64,000 nucleotides of DNA from contig NC_088309.1 of assembly GCF_910592395.1 (NCBI RefSeq), positions 15,752,599 to 15,816,598 of the forward strand. The letters run 5' to 3'. The notes beneath the pieces were generated by a model. That model was not told where the DNA came from. It was given only the letters and a program-made list of their open reading frames with translations, and did no database searches. The first letter of the stretch is position 1. Every line of letters begins with the position of its first letter. Shown in pieces: positions 48,700 to 60,479 of the stretch. Origin of the DNA: Lineus longissimus (taxonomy: Eukaryota; Nemertea; Pilidiophora; Heteronemertea; Lineidae). The translations under genes were made by a program, and so were the position numbers.

Positions 48700-49610
48700 A
48701 TCTTAATGCACATGTCGATTATCTGCCCGCCGAATTCTACAACATTTCAATTAATAACAATAATGGTAGTATCAAATATACGCAACAAGTAGACTACACA
48801 TACCCACTGATTTCGAAAGCTCAAATCAAAACACTCATCATCACCTTTCAAGTAAAAACCGAACAAAAACAGAAAGACGGAATTTAAAGTCGACTACCTG
48901 CCGATTTGGACAACTTAGTATAATATACGATTATAGAGAAAATGCTTACAAAAAATAAAAAGTCGACATCATCCAAAACGCTCATCATTATCATTCCAGT
49001 AAAAACTTTACAAAACAGAATGATAAATGAATAGTCGACTATTTACCTGTCGATTTGGACAACTTCGCTATATGCACTATTGTACGGTTAATATGCATAC
49101 ATCATTAACTTGACGTACATTAGAAAAATGTTTGACACAAAATAGCAAGTCTTCTACCCGCCGATTTCAACAACATCAAAAACGCACATTATTACTATTT
49201 CAGTAACCTTACAATGTACATAAAACTAACGAAAGAGGATGATAAAATTAATAACTACCCATCGAATTCGGCAACTTCGTATTATGCACACAACAAGATT
49301 ATTGTGAAAATGCTTACAAAAAATAACAAATCGTCTACCCGCCGATTTCAACATCATCAAAAACACACATCATTACTTTTTCAGTAAAAAAAAAACTAAC
49401 AACTAACTTAAACAGAATGATAAAATTAAAACTACCGGTCGATTTCGAAAACTTCGTATTAGGCACACACATCATTGACAGTAAAAAAAGTCAGCTTACA
49501 CAAAACAAATAATATCGTCATAATCTCAATGCACGCGTCATTACCATTTCAGGGAACCACATCTCCAGAAGAAAGTTATGACAAGGAATGATAAAATGTC
49601 TAAAAACACT
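48700..49610. repeat. ~150-bp degenerate tandem repeat
   Basis: Units with recurring words GCCGATTTSRACAAC, AAAATGCTTACAAAAAATA and CTCATCATTATCATTYCAGT across about six divergent repeats. Lies immediately downstream of the HECT-like gene. Confidence 0.7.
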
Positions 49611-49682
49611 ACCGATCGCAAAAAATAGGGGGCATGAGATTAGCGTTCTTGCGACAGTTTAGAGCAAGTTTGGTAGAATCGG

Positions 49683-51819
49683 CTATACAAAGTCCATTAC
49701 CCACACGTTGCTATTCAGCATCTCCAAAAATTCATTACGGAATTCTGGATAGCTATTGCTTAGCGACTGCGAAAGCACCTGCTTCATAAATGTGGGTGCT
49801 AGCTGAATCGGAAAGTACCCAACGGCTTCATATCCCACCATCAAGATCCTGGCGATAGCCTTCCACTTGGAATGATCAAAATCATGGCGCAAAAAGGGTA
49901 CCTTGCAGCTAGTGCCCATGGTGCATGTTTTATAAAACTCTTCCCAGAATTCTGATACTGTGTCTCGTAAGACCCCGCCCATGTCAGCCGCAGCTTCGAT
50001 ATCACCATTAGGCAACAGTCGCCTTACATGAAGTTCCCCCCCTTGACCCAGGTCCGGATCTTTGACGAATGCTTCTACGAGGTCTTCCAAGGTAAAGCCT
50101 CGTCTGATCAACAACTGGTCAGCACGTGTCGGGCTGAAAATCGGAACCTCAGGTCGTGGGTGTATATCAGGCACATGTAATAAATCTGGAAGGAAGTCTG
50201 GCATGTCTGGCGATGTTATTGTAGATGGCAATGTGGTGACGAATGAAGCCCTGGGTACAGCGCTACTGGTTGTAATTGGCTGGTAGGGCACTGTGACACT
50301 GTCATCAACTTAATATTCGAAAGACCCCAGTGGACTGACTGAACCTAGCGCTGAGCCCAGTGCAGCTGAAGCCTTGGGTACAGCACTACTGGTCGGGATG
50401 CTATGCAGAGAGGCGTGTGGTAAAGTGACTGAAAGGGTATCGTCAATATCACCGAATGGGCCAAACTGAACCTCTAAATCTTGCTCATCGTTAGGTATAA
50501 CTACATTAGCTGCCACATTTGGCGGGTACTCTAACAGATCATATTTTCTGACGGAGTCACTAGATTTTTCATCCTTCATTTCCTTAGAATTATCTACAAT
50601 ATGACAAGTAGCAAGGTAAAATCGCATCATTGGTAATTTAGTTTTTTCATACAACTGTCCAACGGTGTCGGAGGAGTCCAATTCATTTTCCTTGAAGTCA
50701 ATTATGGAAAACTGATATTCTTCTTCCCCTCCTTGCGCCGATTTACCTCCCGGAAAGAAAAGGGCTTTGGCAATGCTGAGAAGGTCAGCAGACGTCATAC
50801 ATTTGTCTACACGGACCTTTCTCGTTCCGCCACCGCATCTGGAGCGTACCTGCTTTAGGATACCTGCATCAGAAACTCGATTCAGCCAACCAATCTCAAC
50901 AAACCGCATGTTTTTTTGCATTAGAATTGCCAAATGTATGCATGGATGACAGTTTTACCCTGGTTGTTTTTTCGCCAGCTTGATCGTCCGCTTCCATATC
51001 GGCGTCATCATGACCTCTCTTTAATTTCAGCTTTTTCCTTAGTCTATCTAACATATTTCCCTTCCGGGACTCCTTTCCTTCACTGGCTATCAGTCGACGA
51101 CAGTAGTTGGTCACCGCTAAACGATCACCGTAGAATTCGACGTACTCCTTCAGGTCCGCATCTGTCATCAGTAAAATGACTTGATGATCAATCTGAAATG
51201 CCAAAAATACATAAACCATTGATTTTATCTGGGACAGGTTGAACGCTTTACTGTACCTGTGCGAGAAGGTGTTGTAGCGAGCAAATAAAATTTATATATG
51301 CAAATTATGCATTGTAGACCGCGTCATATTTCCCGTTTGGTGCAATCGGCTAAGGGGTCATTCACAACTTTCTAAATGTTCACAAGACTCACATCTTTGA
51401 ATAGTACGCTGGGGAGGGGTGTAAGGGCTGTGACGTGTCTTGAACTGACTTCAAATATTAGAGGTTAAGATCATAACGGGAACGACAACGTTAACGGGAA
51501 TGACGCCACAAACTTATTGAAATGCATCATAATTAAAGGGGCACAGTATTAGATTCAAAGTCAAGGACCCGTAATTACAATATTGGTCAGACCCTCAGCT
51601 TGAATGAATACCAATCTGATGGTGTTGTCCATTTTCTGGTCTATCAGACAATCGCCTCGCTTCAAGTCTCCATGAGACGCGTCACGCTGAAAGCGAGAAT
51701 CCTCCTGACCTGTTATTCATGATAAGAATGAGACGATCGCTTCTTACCTTATCTTCCCTAAATTTGACCACCACATTCTGCAGGCCCCGCCCATTTAGGA
51801 ACTCTTCCAGTCCATCCAT
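49683..51819 (-). pseudogene. SAM-like/HECT-domain (E3 ligase-like) gene, decayed
   Basis: Exon 1 (51748-51819, MDGLEEFLNGRG) ends at a GTAAGA donor. Exon 2 starts at 51192 after TTTCAG, joined in phase 0. The product begins with a SAM-like domain (MTDADLKEYVEFYGDRLAVTNYCRRL), has a conserved middle segment (RFVEIGWLNRVSDAGILKQVRS) and ends with the N-lobe of a HECT ubiquitin-ligase-like domain (MGGVLRDTVSEFWEEFY...YFPIQLAPTFMKQVL). A run of seven A (~50909-50915) shifts the frame, and an in-frame TAA at 50310-50312 interrupts it. The HECT C-lobe with its catalytic Cys is absent. This looks like a captured or inserted cellular gene, now cargo of the 16.5 kb element. Confidence 0.8.
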
Positions 51820-52349
51820 ATCTAAAAGTATTAATTCGGTCAAAATTATTTTCGCTAAGCGCCTAGTTTCGGTTAGCGACCAGCAGTCAGGTCATGAAAT
51901 AGGTTTAAGTGAGGGCAAGGCCAATTTGCAACTTTTTCTTCAGTGGGACACTTTTCTAATACATTTAGAATAGAAAAACTGGCCTTGAACAAAGCAAAGG
52001 GAATTTGAGGAGTAGGGCACCAAGGCAAGTAGGTGGGCATCAAAGGCCACTGGCCTCATGGCCTTCGTTTATTTCATGCCCTGTGACTACATGTACATCC
52101 AACTGCATGTAAGGGAAGGAAAAACCAAAAGCGACTCAGTATTTGATCCAAAATCGTGAGCCAAGGGGGTATAACCTGTGGGCTTATGATGAAATGCGAA
52201 ATAAACCAGTGGCGAAATGACAACAGGATATTTTTTTTGTCCGATTCCTGTCGGACCGATTCCGTGCAAGCCGCGAGAAAAAAGGACATGGTCACTCCGA
52301 TTCCATGCAGGCCGCGAGAAAAAATTGTACTGAAAGATTCCGGGCTCAT
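51820..52349. other. Upstream region of HECT-like gene
   Basis: Presumed promoter side of the HECT-like gene. Contains two near-copies of ATTCCRTGCARGCCGCGAGAAAAA (~52258-52325), interrupted by the Helentron-like repeat at 52350. Confidence 0.45.
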
Positions 52350-52404
52350 TTTTAGCTCACCTCTTAGCAGAGGTGAGCTTATCCCATACCGTGGCGTCCG
52401 TCGT

Positions 52405-52457
<53 letters not shown>

Positions 52458-53496
52458 CGTCGTCCGTTAGCAGGGCACGTTTCGTAACTGTTAAAGCTAT
52501 TGAGTTGAAACTTAGTAGACATGTACCCTTATGTAATGACACCTTGGAGACCAAGTTTCGGTCCGATTCGTTTCATGGTTTCGCCACCAGGGGGCCAAAC
52601 GTTAAAAGTGAAAATATGCAATATCTCCCTTAATAGTAGTCGGGAAATTTTGAAAAAAATATGGTAGGTACTTCTAGCAAAGGTGCATCATATATCCTCC
52701 GGGTTTTTGATTTGACCTCCTTTTCAAGGTCACAGAGGTCAAATGGTGTAAATTGGCCGTTAGGATGTAACGATGGCACGTTTCTAAACTGCAATGACTA
52801 TTGATACCAAATTTGGTACACATTTACCCCTTAGTCAGGTGATCTCAGGGACCGAAGTTTGGTCCGAAGTATGATTCACCACTTGACCACCAGGGGGCAA
52901 AATCCAAAAACCTTAAAAATGTGATTATTCCTTAACTTCTTGCCTGATTGCCACCAATTTGATATCATGGGTACATCTAACCACCATACAGTATATGTCA
53001 CACAGGTTTTTAATTTGACCTTCTTGTCAAGGTCACAGAGGTCAAATGGCGTAAATTCGCTGTCAGGTCGTAACTATGGCACGTTTCTTAACTGCAATGA
53101 CTATTGATCACAAATTAAGTACACATGTACCCCTTGGTCAGGTGATCTCAGGTACCGAAGTTTGGTGCGATCTGATTTGCCGTTTGGCCTCCAGGGAGGG
53201 GGCCAAATCCTAAATTCTTCAAAATGCCATTATTCCTAGTAATGACTTGCCCGATTGGCACCAATTTTATATCATAGGTACATCTAATTCTAACAACCAT
53301 TCAATGTGTCACCCGGGTCTTCTTTGATTTGACCTACTTTTCAAGGTCACAGAGGTCGAATGTACTGTAAATTGGCCATTTTGGGGAAATTGTAATTGCT
53401 TGGACCTACATCAAACCTAACACTACATGACACAATACCATGCTCTTTATCCATCTTTCCTCCACATGAGGTGAGCACAATGGCCCTGGCCATTTC
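52350..53496 (+). mobile_element. Helentron-like non-autonomous repeat, copy 3
   Basis: Near-identical to copies 2 and 4, located in the 16.5 kb element just upstream (on the minus strand) of the HECT-like gene. Internal tandem units are approximately 52473-52760, 52775-53070 and 53080-53375, each ending in a TCAAGGTCACAGAGGTC-type motif. Confidence 0.85.
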
Positions 53497-53713
53497 ATTT
53501 TTTGCACTATTGAGAACTGATTAATGGACTAGAGGTAAAGGGTGATAAATAAATTTTTAATGGGGCTTTACATTGACCTCAAACCTTTAGATTTGGCTTT
53601 GGAGCACGGAACTTGCCATGCAAGGAGGGCCCCTTTCAGTTGCCCCTGGCTCATAACCCACCCAAAATCCTTGTCTAATGCCTTACTATGTCTGTGTCAT
53701 GCCATGCATCTCG

Positions 53714-53905
53714 GGCCGGTGTGACAGTGGATGTAGTCACCCTGGAGCCATAGTCCGGGTAGCATTGTATATGACGGATTAAGCCGCACGATCTATTATA
53801 CCAGTATTATACCACTAACCCTAACCAAACCTTTGACAATGCGGGCCTATTGTCACCCGGACTATCAACACTAGGACTACTATCCCTGTCGCACCTGCTC
53901 CACGT
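53714..53905 (+). mobile_element. CCGGTGTGAC MITE, copy 1
   Basis: Short element (~190 bp) with ends CCGGTGTGACAG and CTGTCGCACC, homologous in opposite orientation to 54187-54352. It includes a CTAACCCTAACC stretch shared by both copies. Confidence 0.7.
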
Positions 53906-54186
53906 GCTTTTGTTGTGATGGACTTAAAAATTTTACAGCTAAACATTTGTACTGGGGAAGAGGGGTTTTTGAAGGCTAAATGGCTGGCGTTCGCGGGGGG
54001 GGGGCTGGGGGAGGGGGTTGAGTAGGGCTGTTGGGATGTTCTTTTGGGATGTTCTTTGACTGCATTCGTGAAAATCACTTGCACTTTTTGCATTACGATA
54101 AATAAGCTATATATATATATATATATCTTGTCATAGGCCTACTAAATTGGGGCCACGGCAGTGGCGGCATGCAGTGAGGGACCTAG

Positions 54187-54352
54187 ACCGGTGTGACGGG
54201 GATAGTAGTCCTAGGGCTGATAGTCCGTGTAACAATAGTCCGCATTGCTAAATGTTTTGGTTAGGGTTAGCGGTACAATAGATCATGCTGCTTAATTGGT
54301 CAAATACAATACTACCGGACTATGACTCCGGGGGGACTATATCCGCTGTCAC
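54187..54352 (-). mobile_element. CCGGTGTGAC MITE, copy 2
   Basis: Inverted copy of 53714-53905, about 165 bp, with cleaner ends (ACCGGTGTGAC...GTCACACCGGT). Confidence 0.75.
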
Positions 54353-54975
54353 ACCGGTATCTCCCGCGAAGATATCTACCGGTATGTTGAATTGCTCGGG
54401 TATTTCCGACAAAGCTCGGAATGCTGTATTGAGGGAGTCACCGGTGGTATTGTAGGGGATCCAATTTAAGGTCATTCGTTTGGTCATTTCGCTATTTCAC
54501 CATTTCGCTGGTTTATTTCGCATTTCGCATTTCATCATAAGCCACCTGTGTACAACTTGCTCAAATACCATCTTATAGGCCTATATAGTTAATACTTTCC
54601 ACTGAAACTTCGTCGACACTAGCAGAATTTCAAAGATGTTGGGGTGGTTCCAGGACAAGCAGAAGTCGGCTGATTTGGCCTAATAGAATCCATGAACATG
54701 ATGTACAAAAGCTATCGTTTTTACGACACACTACGCACCCCGGATAATTCTAGAACAACCCCCCCCTTCACGCACACGCACCCAATTCCCCATGGTGGGA
54801 ACAACTCAATCCCCTTAGTCGCCCTCTGGCGTGAGGGTTTTGGGGGAAATAACTCGTCGGGGAGGGGGTGGGTGCAATGGTCCGGGGGATTGTCAAGGGG
54901 AAATTGACTCCCACCCTTCTATCATAACAAAGGCTCTTGCCATGTGCCGCTTCTTTGCCCGCCTACAGCAAACCA

Positions 54976-56290
54976 GATTCTAGGGCATTTGCCCCCCGGA
55001 CATCTGCCCCCCGGATCTTTCCCCCCGGATTTTTGCCTCCCGGACATTAGCCCCCCTAGGACTTCTGCCCCCCTAGGACATCTGCCCCCCGGACATTTGC
55101 CCCCCGGACATTAGCCCCCCTAGGACTTCTGCCCCCCTAGGACTTCTGCCCCCCGGACATTTTCCCCCGGACATTAGCCCCCCTAGGACTTCTGCCCCCC
55201 TAGGACGTCTGCCCCCCGGACATTTACCACCGGGGACAGTCAAAGAGAACTTGGATGAGTCGGTCAGTCCAAGAGTAGCAGGATGATCAGCTTTGGCCTG
55301 TATTAATAGATTTAAGAGCATACTTATGTGCATTACTCCAGGGCAATCCATAGGTCAAATGTAAGAATGGTAAGGATTGCTGTATTTCTTTTAAATGAAA
55401 ATTACTGAAGGTAGCAGAATTACTGAAGGTAGCAGGTAGGCCACCCTTCAGTAATTTTCAGCACAAAATAATTTAAATAATGATTACCTTCTTTGACCTG
55501 TACTATAACTTCATTTCTTGATTGGTTGTGATGGTGGAAGGAGACGGAGGTGTCATGTGAAGTTTTCTATTTTAATCAAACAACAAACACGTTTCAAAAC
55601 ATCAGATATACATGTACATGTACTAAAAATAGATTTACAGAAACATTGTATGACAGAGGCATTTCTCAGAAAAGGAGTATCATTAGGCCACTTAAAAAAA
55701 AAGCTGGTTAGCTTCCTTGCTTCTGGGAGGAGGTGGGTAGGGGGAGGTGTTTTTGTTTTTTTTAATTCATTTTAAGGCTGAAAATATAGCTGCTGAGCAA
55801 ATAAAAAAAAATCTGAATCATGATAAAATCCGGGTAGGTGTACATTCTAGTGTAAAATGCACTTTACATTTTTTTTGGCTCTCGAGCACTTTGTCGGGTA
55901 GGAAGGGGGACGCCAACTAACTTTTTTTTTATTCGGGCTTAGCTACGCAAGCCTATCCCTTCACAAGCATCGGAATAGCATTCCGCGACGTTACTATATA
56001 TAGAATTATCGTTACTATAAATAGAAAAGATGTATTCAGAAATCCTATGGGGGCTAATGTCCGGGGGGCAAATGTCCGGGGGGCAGATGTCCTAGGGGGC
56101 AGAAGTCATAGGGGGGCTAATGTCCGGGGGGGCAAAAATCCGGGGGGCAGATGTCCTAGGGAGGCAGAAGTCCTAGGGGGGGCTAATGTCCGGGGGGGGC
56201 AAAAATCCGGGGGGCAGATGTCCTAGGGGGGCAGAAGTCCGGGGGCAGAAGTCCGGGGGGCAAATGTCCAGGGGGGAAGTGTCCTGATAC
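54976..56290. mobile_element. Mutator-like non-autonomous element with GC-rich repeat arms
   Basis: 1.3 kb element whose two arms (54985-55235 and 56046-56282) are inverted arrays of CCCCCCGGACAT and CCCCCCTAGGACTTCTG units. A 10-bp duplication CAGCAAACCA flanks it (54966-54975, 56291-56300), which fits the 9-11 bp of Mutator-like elements. The centre is AT-rich and non-coding. Confidence 0.75.
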
Positions 56291-56564
56291 CAGCAAACCA
56301 CTACCGGGAATAACCGTTGAAAAACCTAAGACAATGCGTGTATTCAGTACACTGGTCAGCATTAGGCCTATACTGAATGGAAATGCCATGATGCAATACA
56401 CTGCCTGCAGCAACATCGAAGCCGCTGTTTCGCCTGACCCTTGCCAAGACCATGCGGCCGTAAAGGGCAATGGGTCTTTAGAAGATGTAACGGCATAAAG
56501 CTAAACTTACCTAACTTGCTAACTTGCCCACTCTCCCTGATGCGTGCACGTGTTTATTCCAATA

Positions 56565-57048
56565 TCGCGTAATAACGAGAAAAGATCTCGTAATAACGAG
56601 AAAAGATCGCGTAATAACGAGATAACATCTCGTAATAACGAGAAAAGGTCGCGTAATAACGAGAAAAGATCGCGTAATAACGAGATAACATCTCGTAATA
56701 ACGAGAAAAGATCTCGTAATAACGAGAAAAGATCGCGTAATAACGAGAAAAGATCTCGTAATAATGCGATAACATCTCGTAATAACGAGAAAAGATCTCG
56801 TAATAACGAGAAAAGATCGCGTAATAACGAGAAAAGATCTCGTAATAACGCGATAACATCTCGTAATAACGAGAAAAGATCTCGTAATAACGAGAAAAGA
56901 TCGCGTAATAACGAGAAAAGATCTCGTAATAACGCGATAACATCTCGTAATAACGAGAAAAGATCTCGTAATAACGAGATAACATCTCGTAATAACGAGA
57001 AAAGATCGCGTAATAACGAGAAAAGATCTCGTAATAACGAGATAATAT
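56565..57048 (-). repeat. Right hairpin array of the 16.5 kb element
   Basis: About twenty-two units, reverse complement of the left array, with the same A/C alternation. The array length differs from the left side, so the units have expanded or contracted since insertion or in the parent copy. Confidence 0.9.
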
Positions 57049-57087
57049 TTTATTTTTTATGGCACTAATCTGCTGCCGTACTACCTC

Positions 57088-57421
57088 AAATAAGAAACAG
57101 GAAAAACTTGACTAAACTTGTCAAAACAAATACTGTGGCTGTGACAAATATCAAACAGAATGACACTTTGAAATACACATGGACAAAAGAATGAGCAATG
57201 ATTGTGCTAACTGTACGGTACATATGAATAATGAAAACTGTACGGTATATATGAATAATGAATACTGGTTAATAATGCGCATAAATGTTTCTGTCTATTG
57301 TCTATAACAGAAAACCATCGAAATTGTCTCATGCTTTGGACCTTTCACTTTTAACACTCTCGTATTCAGAGCATAAACCATTCTTATGAAGGAGAGGTTA
57401 CTAGCACTTCACTTCATTTTC
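57088..57421. other. Gypsy 3' non-coding region
   Basis: Sequence between the Gypsy pol stop and the 16.5 kb insertion; it continues at 40458-40580. Nothing codable. A copy of the 16.5 kb element's 7-bp target duplication (CTACCTC) lies at 57081-57087. Confidence 0.6.
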
Positions 57422-58566
57422 TCAAATCATGTAATCATGGAACTTAGCGGGTCTTTGCCTCACTCTTGTGGAGCGGCGAGGCTCTACAACAGGGTCAGGC
57501 ACAACACTTTCGGAATTATCAGAACTAGACTGAGACACATCGATTTCCGGTGTCAGAATAACATCATCCTGAATCACTTCGAACTGTTGTGACAAACTAA
57601 GCGGCGCTTCGGACGTTTTACGCAGATCTACTCGATTTCTACAGAAAACTCCCGTATCAGTTTCGACCTTGTAAGAACGATTTCCATCTCCTGACTGTAC
57701 GACACCCTGTTTCCAACTCTTGTCTCCCTTTTTGTACGGTTTCATCCGAACAATGTCTCCATCCTGTAGCCTTGTCAGATCTTTAGCTGCGCGGTTGTAA
57801 TACTTGGCCTGACGGGCTTGTCCTTCGGCCATTTTCTCACGAATATCGGAGTCCACTGGTTTACATTGCAACATTGTTGACGTCATGGGCAACAATGTAC
57901 GTGTTCTATGATTGAACGTTCTCTGAGCGGGACTGCAATCTTAACCTTGTGTAGGAGTGTTACGCGTCTCCAACACAGCGAGATACTGGTCAGTGCCAGA
58001 CTTTTTAGCCTTGCGCAATGTCCTCTTGGCGGCTTTTACAGCGGATTCCACCTTACCATTGGACTGACTGTGACGCGGGCTAATCTTGACATGATCAAAA
58101 TCCCATTTTAGAGCAAAACTAGCAAATTCTGCAGAGACAAATTGTCCACCGTTGTCACTCACAACTTCTTCCGGACAACCATAGCGTGCGAAATGCGCTT
58201 TGAGCTTTCGGATAACTGCTGCACTAGAAGTAGAACGAAGTCTATCAATTTCCCAGAAATTGCTAAAATAGTCTACAGTTATTAGATAGTCTTTGTTGTC
58301 CCATTCGAATAAATCACATCCAACCCTTTCCCAAGGTCGTGATGGCAACTCGTGACTCTGTAGTGTCTCTTTCTGCTGACAGCTCTCAAATTCACGACAT
58401 ATCTCACAAAACTGAATGTATTCTTTCAGTTCACTGGTCATCTTTGGCCAGTACAGTGCTTCTCTGGCACGACGCAAACATGATTCAACTCCAAGGTGAG
58501 ACGTGTGAACTAGTTTTGTCATCATGCTGCGGAGTTTGGTGGGCACAATAACACGCTCACCCAGAA
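57422..58566 (-). pseudogene. Gypsy integrase
   Basis: The zinc-binding N-domain (HTSHLGVESCLRRAREALYWPKM...CEICREF) is followed by the integrase core with GCDLFEW, VVSDNGGQF and SPRHSQSNGKVESAVK (D, D, E). A TAA near 57941 ends this block and the frame reopens for the C-terminal SH3-like segment (QDGDIVRMKPYKKGDKSWKQGVV), ending at 57422. Confidence 0.9.
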
Positions 58567-60465
58567 CAGAAGTCCATTCTGCGAAGATATTTCATCTCGG
58601 AGATGAAAGTAAGGCACAACAGCATGCGGCAAGTTTTCCTTGCGCTCCGGCCACCCCTTAAGCACAACTCGGTTTAAACGTTGTAAAACACTGTCATTTG
58701 CCGTTTCAACACGAAGCTCTTCAAGCCTCTCAGACCTGATGGGAAGAAACTTCACCATGTTTATTTGCTCAAATTCGACCTGAGTGCTGTCCTCACAGGG
58801 GAGGTAGGAGCGCGACAACATGTCAGCGATATACATCTCTTTTCCTCTTAGATATTGAATTTCAAAATCATACTTTTGCGCTCGCAAAATCATGCCTTGG
58901 AGCCTTCGCGGGGCTCTCACTAGGGGCTTCTTTAGGATGCTTTCTAAAGGTTTGTGGTCACTAAGTACGGTTGTAAATTGGCCAAACGTGTACTGGTTGA
59001 ATTTTTCAAGGGCAAACACAACCGCAAGCATCTCTTTCTCAATCTGAGCATACCTAGTCTCTGTTAACGTTGGTGCACGGCTTGCATATGCTAACGGACG
59101 GCCTTCTTGGAGAAGAACACATCCTAAACCTTTCTCACTCGCGTCTCCTTGAATCACAAGAGGCAGTTTAGTATTGTAATACACTAGGACAGGTTCTATC
59201 GTAACAAGACGCTTCACTTCAGCGAAAGCTTTGTCATGGACATCGGTCCAAGACCACTGCGTTTCCTTAAGAGTCAACTTTCTAAGAGGTTCTAGAACAT
59301 CGGACAACATTGGCAGAAATTTCGCAAGATAATTGACGAATCCAAGAAAGCGGCGCATCGACTCAACTCCATCCGGCTTGTCTAACTCCAGAACAGCTTT
59401 GACCTTGTTGGGGTCCATCATGAGTCCATCCTTCGTGACACGATGTCCCATAAAGATGATCTCAGATTTCCTAAGTTCAGTCTTAGGCAAATTCAGCAAA
59501 ATTCTGTTCTCAAGCTGGAGAAACTTCTCCAAAGTAACATCATGATCGGCGTACGCTATTTCGTCGGTTTCACCAAACCCACAGACGAAAATGTCATCAT
59601 GTATACAGTAGACACCGGGTAGCCCAGCTAGGGCTTGCGACAAACGCTTCTGAAAAATTTCAGACGAGCAACTGAGACCAAACAGTAAACGAAGCCAACG
59701 GTAACGGCCTCTGGGGGTCTGAAAAGTAGTTAACAGGCTGCTTTCAGAGTCAAGTTCACAGTGCCAATAGCCATTTTTAAGATCAAACTTTGAGAACACT
59801 CGGGCTTTGGCAAGTTCAGGGAGTACATCATCAATGACAGGAATTTGATAGTGTTCCATTTTCAATGCCTGGTTTAGCGGACCAGGGTCGATACAGATTC
59901 TCAGGTCGCCATTTTTCTTAGTCGCAACGACAAATTGGCTAACCTAATCAGTAGGCTCATCTACTGGGGCCAACACTTTCACATCACATAAATGATCGAG
60001 TTTTACATTAAACTTGTCCCTAATGGCGACTGGTACCTTGCGCGGCGGCAATATCTTCGGACTAGTTGAACCATCAGTCTCCAGGTGGACTTTACCTGGC
60101 AGAGTGCCAACATCACCACAAAACACTTGCTTATACTTAAGCAACAACGGATCCTTGAGGTGATCGGACTCAGACACAGCAGCAACAGTAAAGCTATAAG
60201 TATTGACAGTGATCAACTTCATTTGTTATATAGCCTGAGCTCCAAGTAATGGCACAAACGGTTCATTCACAATGACGAATTCAACAGAGTACATTTTCCT
60301 AGTCTTAGGATTACGGATAGTAACACGACACTTTCCGATTGGCTCGATTTCAGAATTGTTCCACATTCTGAGAGTTTTTACTGAACAGTTCGCTACACCT
60401 CGGGCTGCAATGTACTTTCTCGGAAGTACATTCACGGACGCTCCACAATCGATCTGAAATTTCAC
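58522..60465 (-). pseudogene. Gypsy protease, reverse transcriptase and RNase H, with stops
   Basis: One reading frame interrupted by TAA near 60231 and TAG near 59946. The protease has QIDCGASVNVLP (aspartic D-C-G-A site). RT in 59865-58522 has PVIDDVLPELAKARVFSKFDLKNGYWH, LPFGLS-like LLFGLSCSSEIFQ, and the catalytic CIHDDIFV (a YxDD-type motif with His). RNase H has VIQGDASEKGLGCVLLQ and TVLSDHKPLESI. A frameshift near 58567 separates it from integrase. The catalytic Asp residues are present in RT. Confidence 0.9.
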
Positions 60466-60479
60466 GGGCTAATCGTCGA

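Larger units (their letters stand above)
40581..57080. mobile_element. 16.5 kb DNA transposon with satellite-like inverted ends
   Basis: Inverted ends start TACGGCAGCAGATTAG and then run into arrays of hairpin units (TCTCGTTATTACGAGA) on both sides. A 7-bp duplication CTACCTC flanks the element (40574-40580, 57081-57087), and the Gypsy 3' region is continuous without it. After the arrays both ends share GTGCACGCA, reinforcing that they are true mirrored ends. Contents: a two-exon integrase-type transposase gene near the left end, a PIF/Harbinger-like remnant, a LINE remnant, a SAM-like/HECT gene, a Helentron-like copy and MITEs. Confidence 0.8.

Noticed and set aside
53810-53830. Telomere-like CTAACCCTAACC
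   Set aside because: Only two units, and it occurs in both copies of the same MITE, so it is element sequence and not a telomere trace.
56544-57068. Long open frames through the hairpin arrays (also 40768-41052)
   Set aside because: The repeat unit lacks stops in both orientations. The encoded RNNEKRS and RYYEIFS repeats have no support as proteins.
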